From IMG/VR virus record IMGVR_UViG_3300036792_000197, positions 1 to 53,138 of that record: DNA of 53,138 bases. One strand, written 5' to 3'. The stretch is from a virus. Positions 23,805-32,333 of this stretch are shown here, in pieces. Position 1 is the stretch's first letter. Every line of letters begins with the position of its first letter. A program made the translations under genes and the position numbers. The notes under the pieces are model-generated. The model ran no database searches, was not told where the DNA came from, and saw nothing but the letters and a program-made list of their open reading frames with translations.

Positions 23805-25040
23805 ATGACCGACTACTCGATCGGCGGCAGCAGCGGCACGACGGGGCTGTCGAACTGGACGAGCCCGACGGCGGCCGGGAAGCTCGCCCTTGTCGACCCC
23901 TCGGACACGACCACGAATCCGCACGGCTCGGCCGGCGCGGACAAGTGGGCGTCGGTCGGGCAGCTGCTCGGCGTCGCCAACTACTACTTCCCGAGCGGCG
24001 ACACGTCGGGCGTCACCGATCCCGGTGCCATCAACACGATCCTGGCGGCAGGCGACCCGGTCGTCCTGCTGCCCAAGGCGGCCGGGAACAACTACTACGT
24101 CAAGACCAAGATCACGCCGGTCACCGGGTCGTTCCTCGGCAGCGAGCAGGCGTGGGCGGGCTCTGAGCACGACAACTACGGGGCTGGCACGGGCCAGCCT
24201 GGCGGCGCGGTCCTGTGGATGGTCAGCGGCTTCAGCGACCCGTACGCCATCGACATGTACAACACGACGACGACGCAGGCGTACGGGGCCGACATCGCCG
24301 GGCTGACGATCTACGGGGAAGCCGTCCCCAACGCCTCCGGGTCAGGCGGCATCCGCATCCACGGGGCGTGGGGCGCGGGCTACATCCGGCACGTGGCCGT
24401 GCTGGGGGTTGTCGGTGACTGCCTGCGCTGCGAGGGAGACGGCACCACCGGGAAGGTCGTGGACGAGTACCGCTTCGAGTGGCTCAAGCTGTCCGGATCC
24501 TACCTGGGCAACGGCTTCTGGGCGGACAACATCCCGGACTCCTCGCTGCTGCACGTCCACACCTCGAACAACCTGCTCGACGGCATCCGCATGGGCTGGT
24601 CGACGAACACGCGGCTGGACCACCCTAAGAGCGAGCAGAACGGGCAGGCGGGCTATCACTTCACCGGCACGGGCGGCACCGGCGACGTGGTGACGATCAC
24701 CGCCGCTACCAGCCACGTGAACAACCAGGACGGGATGCTGTTCGACCACACCACGCCGGGCGAGGGCGGCTCGGGCACCTACCAGCTCGTCAACTGCGCC
24801 ATGGTGAATGACGGCCAGTCTGGCGGCACCACCTACGCCGGGTACCGGAGCAACGGGTGCACCGACCGGATCATGGCGGTCGGCTGCTCATCCCAGCAGG
24901 CGTATTACGGCGCAGCAGAGATCGCCACCTCCTACGGGATGTGCTTCACCGCCTCGTGGCTGACCGGCACGGGCGCGGCCACCTTCGATGACGGCAGCAA
25001 CACGCACGCGCTGGTGAACCAGTCGCCGGTGCCGTGGTGA
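23805..25040 (+). CDS. Tail spike-like protein, right-handed beta-helix
   Basis: A 411-aa protein from ATG 23805. An N-terminal adaptor-like part (GLSNWTSPTAAGKLALVDPSDTTTN) leads to pectate-lyase-like coils: DIAGLTIYGEAVPNASGSGG, GYIRHVAVLGVVGDC, YRFEWLKLSG, SLLHVHTSNNLLDGIRMG, NQDGMLFD. The repeating strand-turn pattern suits a carbohydrate-binding or cleaving spike recognising the host wall. No catalytic acid pair can be assigned. It follows the tape measure, as baseplate proteins do. Confidence 0.65.
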   Translation: MTDYSIGGSSGTTGLSNWTSPTAAGKLALVDPSDTTTNPHGSAGADKWASVGQLLGVANYYFPSGDTSGVTDPGAINTILAAGDPVVLLPKAAGNNYYVKTKITPVTGSFLGSEQAWAGSEHDNYGAGTGQPGGAVLWMVSGFSDPYAIDMYNTTTTQAYGADIAGLTIYGEAVPNASGSGGIRIHGAWGAGYIRHVAVLGVVGDCLRCEGDGTTGKVVDEYRFEWLKLSGSYLGNGFWADNIPDSSLLHVHTSNNLLDGIRMGWSTNTRLDHPKSEQNGQAGYHFTGTGGTGDVVTITAATSHVNNQDGMLFDHTTPGEGGSGTYQLVNCAMVNDGQSGGTTYAGYRSNGCTDRIMAVGCSSQQAYYGAAEIATSYGMCFTASWLTGTGAATFDDGSNTHALVNQSPVPW

Positions 25041-25044
25041 GCCT

Positions 25045-28000
25045 GTGGGCGTAATCCGCACCGAGGCCGGCGGCTCGCTGCTGACCGAGGCCGGCGGCGA
25101 CCTGCTCACCGAGGCGACGGGCGGCAGCGCGACCGGCTCGGGCGGCGTGGCGGCCAAGAAGGCCACGCTGGCCGGCAGTGCCACCGGCGGCGGCAGCAGC
25201 GGGTCCGGCGGCCTCGCCGTCAAGAAGGCGGTTCCCGGCGGCAGCGGCACAGCGGCCAGCCTCCCGGGCGCGACCCACTTCCCGTACCACAAGCTCGGCC
25301 TCAAGGTCGAGCTGCTGCTTAACACGACGTGGACCGACGTCACCGCCTACCTCAGGGCCGCCGACCCGGTCACGATCTCGCCGTTCGGCCGGACCAACGA
25401 GTCGTCGAGCATGCAGGCCGCGCAGCTGGCCCTCACGCTCGACAACCGCAGCGGCCGGTTCACCCCGGGCAACGCCAGTGGCGCGTACTACCCGTACGTG
25501 CAGCTGAACACCCGCATCCGCGTCTCGGTCAATGACACCTCCGTCAACAACACGGGCTACAGCGGCTACCGCTTCTGGGGCGAGGTATCCTCCTGGCCCG
25601 CTACCTGGGACGAAAGCGGCCGGGACGTCTACGCCCAGGTCACCGCCTCAGGCATCTGGCGGCGGCTGAGCCAGTCGACGAAGACGCTCGGCTCGCCGTA
25701 CACCCGCTACAACAACATCTCGGTGCGGAACGCCTGGACGCTGGCGTCGTACTGGCCGATGGAAGACGGCCAGAACTCAAAGACCCTGGCTAACCTGGTG
25801 GCCGGGCAGGCGGCGATGACCGTCGTCACCACCCAGCAGCCCAACCTGGCGTCCTGCACCGCCTTCCCCGGCAGCGACGCCATCCCGGTGCTGAACGCCG
25901 CGGAACTGTCCGGGGTCATCTCCACCAGCGCGCACCCGACCAACGTGCTGTGGCGGTTCACCTTGTTCGTGCCGTCAGGCGGCGACACCGGGGTCGCGGC
26001 CGGCCCGGTCGCCCGGATGCACACCTCCGGCACCGTGGCCTCGGTGGACGTCAAGCTCGGCCCGGCGGGCGGCGGCCCGATCACGATCACCGGTGCCAGC
26101 TCGGGCGGCACCACGCTGTTCACCGGGTCCAGCTCGCTGTCCACCTACGGGATCCCGCTGGAGGTCCAGGTCAGCCTCGCCCAGGTGGGCAGCAGCATCA
26201 CCTGGGGCCTGCGCACCATGCTGCCCGGCGGGACAGTCGCCAACAGCACGGTAACCGGCAGCATCAGCGGCACCGTATCGGATTCCACGTCGGTCATCTT
26301 CAGCCCCGGGGCGACGTGGAAGGGCACCGCGGCCGGGCAGAGCGTCGTGATCTACGGCAACCCGAACGTCGTCGACTCGGCGCAGGCGCTGGCCGGGTGG
26401 AGCGGCGAGTACGCCGGGGCGCGGTTCCAGCGGGTATGCGCCGAGCAGGGCATCGCCGCCACGCTGGTCGGCTCGTCGACCTCCGGCACGATGATGGGGC
26501 CGCAGGTCGACGACACGCTGGCGAACGTGCTGGGCATGATCGAGGCGACCGACGGCGGCATCCTGTTCGAGACGCGCACCCAGTTCGGCCTCGGCTACCG
26601 GACCCGGGCGTCACTGACCGACCAGTCATCGGCGCTCACGCTGAACTACGCCGCGCAGCAGCTGTTCACGTCGCTGCAGCCGGTCAACGACGACGCCCTT
26701 GTCCGCAACGACGTCACCCTCACCAACTACGACGGCTACGCGGTGCGCGTCTACCTGGCGGCCGGGGCGCGCAGCATTCAGGACTCCCCGAACGGGGTGG
26801 GCAGCGGCTACGAGGGCACACGCCAGGTGTCGGCCACCAGCCACGCGCAGGTCGACGCGCTGGGCGAGCAGCTGCTCGGCCTCGGCACCGTCGCCGACAA
26901 CCGCTACCCGACGGTCACCGTCAACCTGGCGCGCACGACGACAGCCAGCCTGTTCAGCGTGGTCCCGTCGGCGGGCGCCGGCGACTACCTGACGATCACG
27001 AACCTGCCGGCCTACGGCGGGGCGGCCACGCAGAAGCAGCTCATCTGGGGCTGGACTGAGACGATCACCCTGGAGGCACCCGGGTGGACGTTCACGTTCA
27101 ACACGATCCCTGAGGCGCCGTGGGAGTCCGGGTTCGTTCCCGGGACGACGATGACCGGGCAGGTTCCCGGGTCGCCGACGACGGCCGCGACGGCGAGCTC
27201 TGTCAGCGGCGGGCAGATCGCCGAGAGCGCGATCAGCCTGTTCAACCTGGCGCAGGAAGTGCTGACCTTCAACTTCGGCGGCATCACCAGCACGATCAGC
27301 AGCGCCGCGCCGCCGACTCCTACTGACGGCGCCCTGTGGTTCGACGTCAGCAACGGCTACCAGATCAAGCGCTGGGACGCTGTCAGCACCTCCTGGGTGC
27401 CGGTTGTCTTCGACGGCGCGAACATCCTCGGCGCCGGCACGATCACCGCCGGGCTGATCGCCGCGAACGCGGTCGTCGCCGCGAACATCGCCGCCGGGGC
27501 GGTCACCGCCACCCAGCTCGCCGCCGGGATCGTCAAGGCCGGCATCGTCGACGGCACCCTGATCAGCGGCGCCCAGTTCGTCGCCTACGGGACTACGGGC
27601 GAGATCCTGGTTTACTCGGGCGTCCCCGCATCAGGCAACCTCCTGATGTCAGTGTCGGCCGCCGCGGGCACCGACGCTCACGGCAACGGCTACCTCGGCC
27701 CGGGCGTGTACGTCTACAACTCCAGCGGCGGGTCGATCGGGCTGACTCCCGCGGCTAACACCGCGCTGCAGCTGACGCCCGGTGTCACCCCGGCGGTGGT
27801 GGCGGGCACGGCGCAGGTGTTCGCCAGCACCCCGGGCCACGTCATCGTGCAGGACGGCGGCGACGGCCAGACCTACCAGACGCAGCGGCGCACGCTCTTC
27901 AACCCCACCGCGTCAGGCACGCTGACGACGCTGTCCACGATTTTCACCTCGAGGCTGGGCGCCGGCACCTACCGGGTTCACGCGCAGCTGTACATCAATG

Positions 28001-28293
28001 CGCTGAGCGCGGGATGGGACTTCCAGGCCGAGATAGCCGGGTCCGGCACCCTGACCGGGCAGCTCGGGTACACGGTTCTCCATGGCGGAGGCACTAACGC
28101 AGTCACCCAGAACGGCGGCCCCAACGGCGGGATCGCCGCGGGGGTCAGCCTCGGAGCGGGGAGCTGGGTCGTCATGCTCGACGGGCTGTTCACCCAGACG
28201 GTGGTCAACGGCATGGACCTCCGGGTCGGGTCGACGACCTCTACCGGGTTCATCGTCAACCCGTACAGCTTCTTCGAGGTAATGCCGGTGTGA
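25045..28293 (+). CDS. Large minor tail protein / host-specificity protein
   Basis: A 1082-aa protein from GTG 25045. The first 80 residues contain EAGG-type repeats (TEAGGSLLTEAGGDLLTEATGG) and two copies of the AAKK/AVKK repeat of the 13431 protein. Then a tail-hub-like region (YHKLGLKVELLLNTTWTDVTAYLRAADPVTISPFGRTNESSSMQAAQLALTLDNRSGRFTPGN), a LamG-like part (SYWPMEDGQNSKTLANLVAG), and a C-terminal segment (GTITAGLIAANAVVAANIAAGAVTATQLAAGIVKAG) with a terminal beta domain. Receptor binding or baseplate hub is inferred. Confidence 0.75.
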   Translation: MGVIRTEAGGSLLTEAGGDLLTEATGGSATGSGGVAAKKATLAGSATGGGSSGSGGLAVKKAVPGGSGTAASLPGATHFPYHKLGLKVELLLNTTWTDVTAYLRAADPVTISPFGRTNESSSMQAAQLALTLDNRSGRFTPGNASGAYYPYVQLNTRIRVSVNDTSVNNTGYSGYRFWGEVSSWPATWDESGRDVYAQVTASGIWRRLSQSTKTLGSPYTRYNNISVRNAWTLASYWPMEDGQNSKTLANLVAGQAAMTVVTTQQPNLASCTAFPGSDAIPVLNAAELSGVISTSAHPTNVLWRFTLFVPSGGDTGVAAGPVARMHTSGTVASVDVKLGPAGGGPITITGASSGGTTLFTGSSSLSTYGIPLEVQVSLAQVGSSITWGLRTMLPGGTVANSTVTGSISGTVSDSTSVIFSPGATWKGTAAGQSVVIYGNPNVVDSAQALAGWSGEYAGARFQRVCAEQGIAATLVGSSTSGTMMGPQVDDTLANVLGMIEATDGGILFETRTQFGLGYRTRASLTDQSSALTLNYAAQQLFTSLQPVNDDALVRNDVTLTNYDGYAVRVYLAAGARSIQDSPNGVGSGYEGTRQVSATSHAQVDALGEQLLGLGTVADNRYPTVTVNLARTTTASLFSVVPSAGAGDYLTITNLPAYGGAATQKQLIWGWTETITLEAPGWTFTFNTIPEAPWESGFVPGTTMTGQVPGSPTTAATASSVSGGQIAESAISLFNLAQEVLTFNFGGITSTISSAAPPTPTDGALWFDVSNGYQIKRWDAVSTSWVPVVFDGANILGAGTITAGLIAANAVVAANIAAGAVTATQLAAGIVKAGIVDGTLISGAQFVAYGTTGEILVYSGVPASGNLLMSVSAAAGTDAHGNGYLGPGVYVYNSSGGSIGLTPAANTALQLTPGVTPAVVAGTAQVFASTPGHVIVQDGGDGQTYQTQRRTLFNPTASGTLTTLSTIFTSRLGAGTYRVHAQLYINALSAGWDFQAEIAGSGTLTGQLGYTVLHGGGTNAVTQNGGPNGGIAAGVSLGAGSWVVMLDGLFTQTVVNGMDLRVGSTTSTGFIVNPYSFFEVMPV

Positions 28294-28312
28294 CAAAGGA
28301 AGGACGAAACGC

Positions 28313-28693
28313 GTGAGCAACAGCTTCTTCCCGGCACCGCCCGCCAACTGGGAGCTGGCGGCCGTCAGCTACTCGACGGTGCTGCCCACCCCGGTCATGC
28401 AGGCCGGCGCCGCGCTGGACTTCGGCGCGGGCGTCCACGGCCAGCTGACCTACAGCGTCCCGGTGCTGGGGGCGGTGTTCGCGTTCGACACGCCGGGCAG
28501 CTTCGGGGCCTACGACCAGGGCGCCGTCGAGGGCGCCCTGGCGCAGGCGGTTACCGCGGTGTGCCAGGTGCTGGCGTCCATGTCGGGCACGGCGCTGGCC
28601 GACTTGCAGGCGCAGGTCACGGTCACCCGCGCGTGGACCTGGGCGTCCGGCACCAGCAGCGTCGTCACGCAAGACGAGATGGCGTACCCGTGA
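28313..28693 (+). CDS. Hypothetical minor tail-region protein
   Basis: A 126-aa protein from GTG 28313 (AAGGAAGGA upstream). It has no TM segment or catalytic motif and alternates Ala/Val strands (ALDFGAGVHGQLTYSVPVLGAVFAFDTPG) with a helical middle (VEGALAQAVTAVCQVLASMSG). It lies between the tail protein and the endolysin, so a minor virion protein is the most likely role. Confidence 0.55.
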   Translation: MSNSFFPAPPANWELAAVSYSTVLPTPVMQAGAALDFGAGVHGQLTYSVPVLGAVFAFDTPGSFGAYDQGAVEGALAQAVTAVCQVLASMSGTALADLQAQVTVTRAWTWASGTSSVVTQDEMAYP

Positions 28694-28712
28694 GCTCAGC
28701 CAGGAGGCAAGC

Positions 28713-29690
28713 ATGACGACACTAGGGCGCCCCGTCCCGTTCCGCGCGGGCCGCGACGCGGCCGCACCTCAGGTGCTGCCGCACTTCACTGCGATGACCA
28801 GCCCGTTCGTGCTGCTCGCCGACATCAGCGAGTACGAGCCGAGTATCGCCGACGCCGTCTACCTCAACTGGTCGAAGGCGGTGGTCATCCGCGCCGCGTA
28901 CGGCGACCAGCACGACGACAAGGCGTGGTACGGCGGCCAGCGCCGCACGCTGCTGCACTCGGGCGGCGCTCGGTTCGTGGGTTTGTACCAGTACCTCGTC
29001 GCCGGGCAGGACGGCGGCGCTCAGGCCAATGCGCTGCACGGCCTCGTCGGCGCGCTCCGGCCCGGCGAGGTGCTGATCGCCGACTTCGAGGAAGGCCAGC
29101 ACGCGATGCTGAGCGCCTGGTACAACCGGATGCTCACCCTCGGCTACCCGCGCCAGTACCTGTGGACCTACTCGGGCCTGAACTTCGGGCAGGCTAACGG
29201 CGCGCTGCCGGTGGAGTGGCTCGCCGCCTACGGCCAGGTTGAGCCTAGCTCGCCCCACAAGCTGTGGCAGTTCACCTCGTCGTACAGCGTGCCCGGCGTC
29301 GGCCTCGCCGACTGCTCGATCTTCCACGGCTCGGTTGACCAGCTGGCCGCGCTCGCCTACCAAGGGGCGCAGCCGGCGCCCGCGCCGGTCACGTTCGGGC
29401 CACCGCGCAACCTCACTGTCCGCGCAGGGGGCGGCTCCGTCCTCGTCGAGCGGTGCGACCCGCCGGCGGCCGGCCCGGCCGACCACTACGAGATCTGGGT
29501 GTTCACCGGCTCGTTCCCGTCGGCGGAGACGATCGTCGCGTCCTACCCGCGGTTCATGCACGCCGCCCCGCAGCAGTTCGGCAGCTTGCAGACCGTCCCG
29601 TCCGGCACCCACATGACGCTCCGCGCGGTCGCGGTCGCGGCCGACGGAACCCGCAGCCAGTACGCCGACGCCCGCTTCGAGATGCCCTAG
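28713..29690 (+). CDS. Endolysin, GH25-type lysozyme with C-terminal beta domain
   Basis: A 325-aa protein from ATG 28713. FVLLADISEYEPSIADAVYLNWSKAVVIRAAYGDQHDD, LIADFEEG (D-x-E catalytic pair) and LWQFTSSYSVPGVGLADCSIFHGS match the GH25 TIM barrel, which cleaves the MurNAc-GlcNAc bond. Residues about 230-325 form an Ig/Fn3-like domain (PRNLTVRAGGGSVLVERCDPPAAGPADHYEIWVF), possibly wall-binding. It heads the lysis cassette. No signal peptide, so it depends on a holin. Confidence 0.85.
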   Translation: MTTLGRPVPFRAGRDAAAPQVLPHFTAMTSPFVLLADISEYEPSIADAVYLNWSKAVVIRAAYGDQHDDKAWYGGQRRTLLHSGGARFVGLYQYLVAGQDGGAQANALHGLVGALRPGEVLIADFEEGQHAMLSAWYNRMLTLGYPRQYLWTYSGLNFGQANGALPVEWLAAYGQVEPSSPHKLWQFTSSYSVPGVGLADCSIFHGSVDQLAALAYQGAQPAPAPVTFGPPRNLTVRAGGGSVLVERCDPPAAGPADHYEIWVFTGSFPSAETIVASYPRFMHAAPQQFGSLQTVPSGTHMTLRAVAVAADGTRSQYADARFEMP

Positions 29691-29884
29691 TGAGCCCGAT
29701 GACTGCCCTCCGGTACGCCGCCACCGCCGTGCTGGCCGGCCTGACGGCCGCCTACGAGTACTACCCGCACCAGCCGTGGATCCCGATCGCGATCGCCGTG
29801 CTCGGCACCCTCGGCATCCACGTGGTGCCCTCGGCGATCACGCCGAAGCCCCCGGCCGCGCCGCCCGGGGCGCCGCATGCCTGA
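29690..29884 (+). CDS. Putative holin (small two-helix membrane protein)
   Basis: A 64-aa protein; GTG 29690 overlaps the endolysin stop. Two hydrophobic stretches (YAATAVLAGLTAAYEYY and WIPIAIAVLGTLGIHVVP) and a Pro-rich end (PKPPAAPPGAPHA). Directly after the endolysin, it is the first holin candidate; the two membrane proteins downstream are rivals. Confidence 0.6.
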   Translation: MSPMTALRYAATAVLAGLTAAYEYYPHQPWIPIAIAVLGTLGIHVVPSAITPKPPAAPPGAPHA

Positions 29885-30158
29885 CCGTGATCCGCAAGCG
29901 ACATTACCGGGGGAAAGATTGTCGGCCGCTGACCTGCTGTCCCTGTTCGGCGGGTCCGCCGGGGGGACCGCACTTGCCTTCTGCATCCTGTTCCTCACCG
30001 GCATGATCGTCCCGAAGGGCACCTACGACGAGATGCGGCAGCAGCGCGACGAGTACAAGCGGATCGCCGAGCTGGAACGGGCCCGCGGCGACGCGGGGGT
30101 CGCGGCCGGGCAGATCGTCAAGGACGTCATGATCAGCCTCCGTAAGGAGCTGGAGTGA
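29877..30158 (+). CDS. Membrane protein with coiled-coil tail, lysis cassette
   Basis: A 93-aa protein from ATG 29877. One transmembrane helix (GGTALAFCILFLTGMIV) is followed by a charged coiled coil (YDEMRQQRDEYKRIAELERARGD). This single-TM plus coiled-coil layout fits holin-like or holin-antagonist proteins of actinophage lysis cassettes. Confidence 0.55.
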   Translation: MPDRDPQATLPGERLSAADLLSLFGGSAGGTALAFCILFLTGMIVPKGTYDEMRQQRDEYKRIAELERARGDAGVAAGQIVKDVMISLRKELE

Positions 30159-30365
30159 ATGAGGTTCCCAGGCAGGAGGCGCCGGAAAGTGAGGGGCGAA
30201 CTGGAACGCGTGCGCAGTGAGCGGCGGCAGTCGGAAGAGCAGCTGCGGCACGACGAGGAGCACGTCATCATCCCGCTGCGCCGGCTCCGCGAGCGGAACC
30301 ACATCGGCCCGCTGATCGACGAGCTGATCCGCCGCAAGGTGGAACGAGAGGGCGGGGGAAGTTGA
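30159..30365 (+). CDS. Small charged coiled-coil protein
   Basis: A 68-aa protein; ATG 30159 follows the previous stop directly. Very basic N-terminus (MRFPGRRRRKVRGELERVRSERRQSEEQL), acidic/basic helical middle, no TM segment. It overlaps the next TTG by 4 bases. Role in lysis timing is possible but unproven. Confidence 0.5.
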   Translation: MRFPGRRRRKVRGELERVRSERRQSEEQLRHDEEHVIIPLRRLRERNHIGPLIDELIRRKVEREGGGS

Positions 30366-30685
30366 CGCAACTGCAGCTGCTGACCGACTGGGCTAATGAC
30401 GCCGCGCCGGTCGCGTTCTGGGTGTGCGCCCTGTGGCCCGCCCTTACCTGCTGGTTCTGGCCGTGGTGGCAGCACCAGTGGGGGTGGAACATGGTCATCA
30501 AGACCGAGCTGATCGCGGTGGCGCTGCTGGCTTCCGTGCTGCGCCGGGAGTTCGGCGTGCACAACATGTACGTGCTGGGGTGGACGATCGTGTCGTCACT
30601 GACGCTCATCCCGATCGTCATCGCCTGGCGGACGGTGCTGATCTGGCGGGCCCAGCGGGACGGGGCGCTGCATGACCGGCAGTAA
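30362..30685 (+). CDS. Three-helix membrane protein, holin candidate
   Basis: A 107-aa protein from TTG 30362. Hydrophobic helices: APVAFWVCALWPALTCWFWPWW, IKTELIAVALLASVL and VLGWTIVSSLTLIPIVIAWRTVLIW. The basic/polar C-terminus and position suit a class I-like holin; with the protein at 29690 it could form a holin pair. The family name is not certain. Confidence 0.55.
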   Translation: MTQLQLLTDWANDAAPVAFWVCALWPALTCWFWPWWQHQWGWNMVIKTELIAVALLASVLRREFGVHNMYVLGWTIVSSLTLIPIVIAWRTVLIWRAQRDGALHDRQ

Positions 30686-30779
30686 GTCCGTGAACCGGGT
30701 TATCCGCTGGCTGCTGGCGCGGCACGACGCCCGCGCCTTGCGCCGGAACCGCAAGTGGGCGGCGAGGGGAAGGCCGTGA
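30672..30779 (+). CDS. Tiny basic protein
   Basis: A 35-aa ORF from ATG 30672 (overlapping the previous gene by 14 bases): MTGSKSVNRVIRWLLARHD then Arg-rich. It is coupled to the next ORF (GTGA at 30776). Amphipathic basic helix; no family recognised. Kept because of the coupling and the absence of another use for the gap. Confidence 0.4.
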   Translation: MTGSKSVNRVIRWLLARHDARALRRNRKWAARGRP

Positions 30780-30871
30780 GCCTGGCACGGCGGGCAGTCC
30801 GCGCCTACCGTGAGCTGTGGCGGGACATCCTGCACCTGTGCGCCACAGGCGAGCTGCGGCCCGGAAGATAG
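30776..30871 (+). CDS. Tiny protein at the end of the late operon
   Basis: A 31-aa ORF from GTG 30776, stop TAG at 30869, just before the terminator. Sequence begins MSLARRAVRAYRELWRDIL, an amphipathic basic helix. Coding status rests on the 4-base overlap with 30672-30779 and on position. Confidence 0.4.
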   Translation: MSLARRAVRAYRELWRDILHLCATGELRPGR

Positions 30872-30886
30872 CCCGTGCAGCACGAA

Positions 30887-30917
30887 GCCCCCGGAGGTTT
30901 TCTCCGGGGGCGTTTTT
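30887..30917 (+). terminator. Rho-independent terminator of the late operon
   Basis: Perfect 10-bp stem GCCCCCGGAG / CTCCGGGGGC (30887-30896, 30902-30911), loop GTTTT, followed by GTTTTT. It ends the rightward structural and lysis genes; the next genes face the other way, so transcription meets here. Confidence 0.92.
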
Positions 30918-30959
30918 GGCGTCTGGGGAGCTGCGGCGGACGGGCACGTGGAGCTAGGG

Positions 30960-31178
30960 CTATCGCTCCTGCCCCTCGGGGTTCCGGTGGTAGATCTGCT
31001 CCGGCCCGATCGGCTCCCCGTGGTCGGTGCAGCCCCCCACGAACATCCCCTTGCCCCCGCGCGACCGGAACCCCTCGTCGGTCATGTCGAGGTTCCACGC
31101 CACCGACCCGCCCCGCAGTATCCGCCAGCACGCCCGCAGGGCGAGGAACCGGGTGTGCTCGTTGTAACGTCGCCGCAT
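30960..31178 (-). CDS. Hypothetical protein, paralogue of the next upstream gene
   Basis: A 72-aa protein from ATG 31178 (AAGGA 7 bases before). MRRRYNEHTRFLALRACWRILRGGSVAWNLDM and the segment before the end resemble the protein of 31244-31483 (TRLSLTRAGLAWHVLRG). Both are preceded by an almost identical 41-base leader, so they arose by local duplication. It is the last gene of the leftward tiny-ORF operon. Confidence 0.6.
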   Translation of the reverse strand: MRRRYNEHTRFLALRACWRILRGGSVAWNLDMTDEGFRSRGGKGMFVGGCTDHGEPIGPEQIYHRNPEGQER

Positions 31179-31217
31179 GTCCTGATCCTTCCAGCACTTT
31201 GGCCAGCGCGTCGACCT
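31177..31217. repeat. 41-bp imperfect repeat, copy 1
   Basis: 39 of 41 bases match 31482-31522. It carries the ribosome site of the downstream gene and a decayed copy of the end of the 31476-31619 gene (VDALAKVLEGSG) with no proper stop, marking a tandem duplication. Confidence 0.75.
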
Positions 31218-31243
31218 CCGCTGCTGCGGACGGGCACGCGGGA

Positions 31244-31483
31244 CTAGAGGGTGAGGCCTACGCCGGCAGTGGGGCCCGGTTCGGTCGGCCCGATGAACGC
31301 GCTCTCCTTGGCGATCCCATGCGCGCCCTCGAAGTAGAGCAGGCACGGGCTGCCGTCCGGCATGCTTCCGAGTCGCGCCCGGTATACCAGCGGGCGCCCG
31401 CGCAGCACGTGCCACGCCAGGCCAGCCCGTGTCAGCGACAGCCGAGTTGGCAGGTCCCGGATCTTGCGTCGCAGCTCATCCAT
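31244..31483 (-). CDS. Hypothetical protein of the leftward tiny-ORF cluster
   Basis: A 79-aa protein from ATG 31483 with AAGGA upstream. Basic N-terminal helix (MDELRRKIRDLPTRLSLTRAGLAWHVLRG) and beta-like C-terminus (SPCLLYFEGAHGIAKESAFIG). Paralogue of 30960-31178. No function recognised. Confidence 0.6.
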   Translation of the reverse strand: MDELRRKIRDLPTRLSLTRAGLAWHVLRGRPLVYRARLGSMPDGSPCLLYFEGAHGIAKESAFIGPTEPGPTAGVGLTL

Positions 31484-31619
31484 GCCCTGATCCTTCCAGC
31501 ACCTTGGCCAGCGCGTCGACCTGCTCGCACGCGCCCTCGTCCCCGGCCGCGACCCGCTCACCCAGCCACAGCACGGCCGTCGTCACCCGCAGCAGCGCAG
31601 GCAGGCATGACGGGTCCAA
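31476..31619 (-). CDS. Tiny hypothetical protein
   Basis: A 47-aa protein from TTG 31619, chosen for the GGAGG just before it; the longer frame from 31748 would overlap the next gene by almost 100 bases. Helical: LLRVTTAVLWLGERVAAGDEGACEQVDALAKVLEG. Its last part is duplicated as a remnant at 31177-31217. Function unknown. Confidence 0.5.
   Translation of the reverse strand: MDPSCLPALLRVTTAVLWLGERVAAGDEGACEQVDALAKVLEGSGHG
31482..31522. repeat. 41-bp imperfect repeat, copy 2
   Basis: The intact copy: end of the 31476-31619 gene plus the ribosome site for 31244-31483. Two mismatches to 31177-31217. Confidence 0.75.
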
Positions 31620-31651
31620 CAGATCCTCCGGGGGCAGCGGCGAGAGCGCGG

Positions 31652-31867
31652 CTACAGCGTATCGCCCGGCCTCCTGCCGGTATGCACCCAGTCGAACCGC
31701 CCCGGCTGCGGCTTCTCGCGCCGCACCACTTCCCCGCAGATCACGCATATCGCCGTCACCGGGTAATGCCACGGCAGCCGCAGGTTCGCGCGCAGCCCCG
31801 TGTTCCGCCCGATCAGCGAGTACGCCGAGCCGGGCTTGATCAGCAGCTCATGAGGGTCAACCGGCAC
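31652..31867 (-). CDS. Small zinc-binding protein
   Basis: A 71-aa protein from GTG 31867 overlapping the upstream stop. AICVICGEVVRREKPQPGRFDWVHTGRRPGD has a CxxC and a Trp-Val-His site, a typical half zinc ribbon of small actinophage proteins. The N-terminal half is SAYSLIGRNTGLRANLRLPW. Likely nucleic-acid or protein binding; function unknown. Confidence 0.6.
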   Translation of the reverse strand: MPVDPHELLIKPGSAYSLIGRNTGLRANLRLPWHYPVTAICVICGEVVRREKPQPGRFDWVHTGRRPGDTL

Positions 31868-32069
31868 CGTCCGCCGCCTCGATCGCGTTCAGCAGCGCTT
31901 CCAGCGTTCGCGCCGTGTGCAGCTCCCGCGACGCCCTGTACTCCAGCCGGTCCGGGTCGAACCGGATCACCCACCCGGCCTGCATCGCCGCGTCGGCCCG
32001 CTGCTGCACGCGCTCCCGCTTCGCGTCGGGCTTCCGTGGCGGCACTTTCTTCGCGAAGTCCGGCCCCAT
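31857..32069 (-). CDS. Hypothetical basic protein
   Basis: A 70-aa protein from ATG 32069 (GGGAG upstream). MGPDFAKKVPPRKPDAKRERVQQRADAAMQ then FDPDRLEYRASRELHTARTLEALLNAIEAAD, mostly helical. Its ATG overlaps the previous stop (TGATG). Confidence 0.55.
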   Translation of the reverse strand: MGPDFAKKVPPRKPDAKRERVQQRADAAMQAGWVIRFDPDRLEYRASRELHTARTLEALLNAIEAADGAG

Positions 32070-32212
32070 CACCGCTCCCTCTCTTCCATGCACTCCAGCG
32101 CGCCCGGGTCGAACTCAACCCAGCCCAGCTCCACGGCATCGGCCGTCTCGTCCCAGCCCTTGGCCTGCAGGCACTCCGCCTGAGCCCTCAGCGCCTGCTC
32201 ATTCAGTCCCAT
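32069..32212 (-). CDS. Tiny acidic protein
   Basis: A 47-aa ORF from ATG 32212 to TGA at 32071-32069: MGLNEQALRAQAECLQAKGW, then an acidic end (GALECMEERER). Coupled on both sides and preceded by GGGAGCGGTG. No family recognised. Confidence 0.5.
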   Translation of the reverse strand: MGLNEQALRAQAECLQAKGWDETADAVELGWVEFDPGALECMEERER

Positions 32213-32333
32213 CACCGCTCCCCTCGTCCTCGTCGTCGAGCGCCTGCCGCCGCAGCTCCGCGCTTTTCGCGCACGGGTCGGGGAACGCCCGCTCCAGCAG
32301 CCTGCCGGGCGTCTTACTGCCGATCAGTCCCAT
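32199..32333 (-). CDS. Tiny hypothetical protein
   Basis: A 44-aa ORF from ATG 32333: MGLIGSKTPGRLLERAFPDP, then an acidic tail (DDEDEGSGDG). It overlaps both neighbours by a few bases. Function unknown. Confidence 0.5.
   Translation of the reverse strand: MGLIGSKTPGRLLERAFPDPCAKSAELRRQALDDEDEGSGDGTE

Noticed and set aside
22095-24170. Minus-strand open frame of 691 codons opposite the tape measure
   Set aside because: No domain signs; the tape measure and spike reading is unambiguous.
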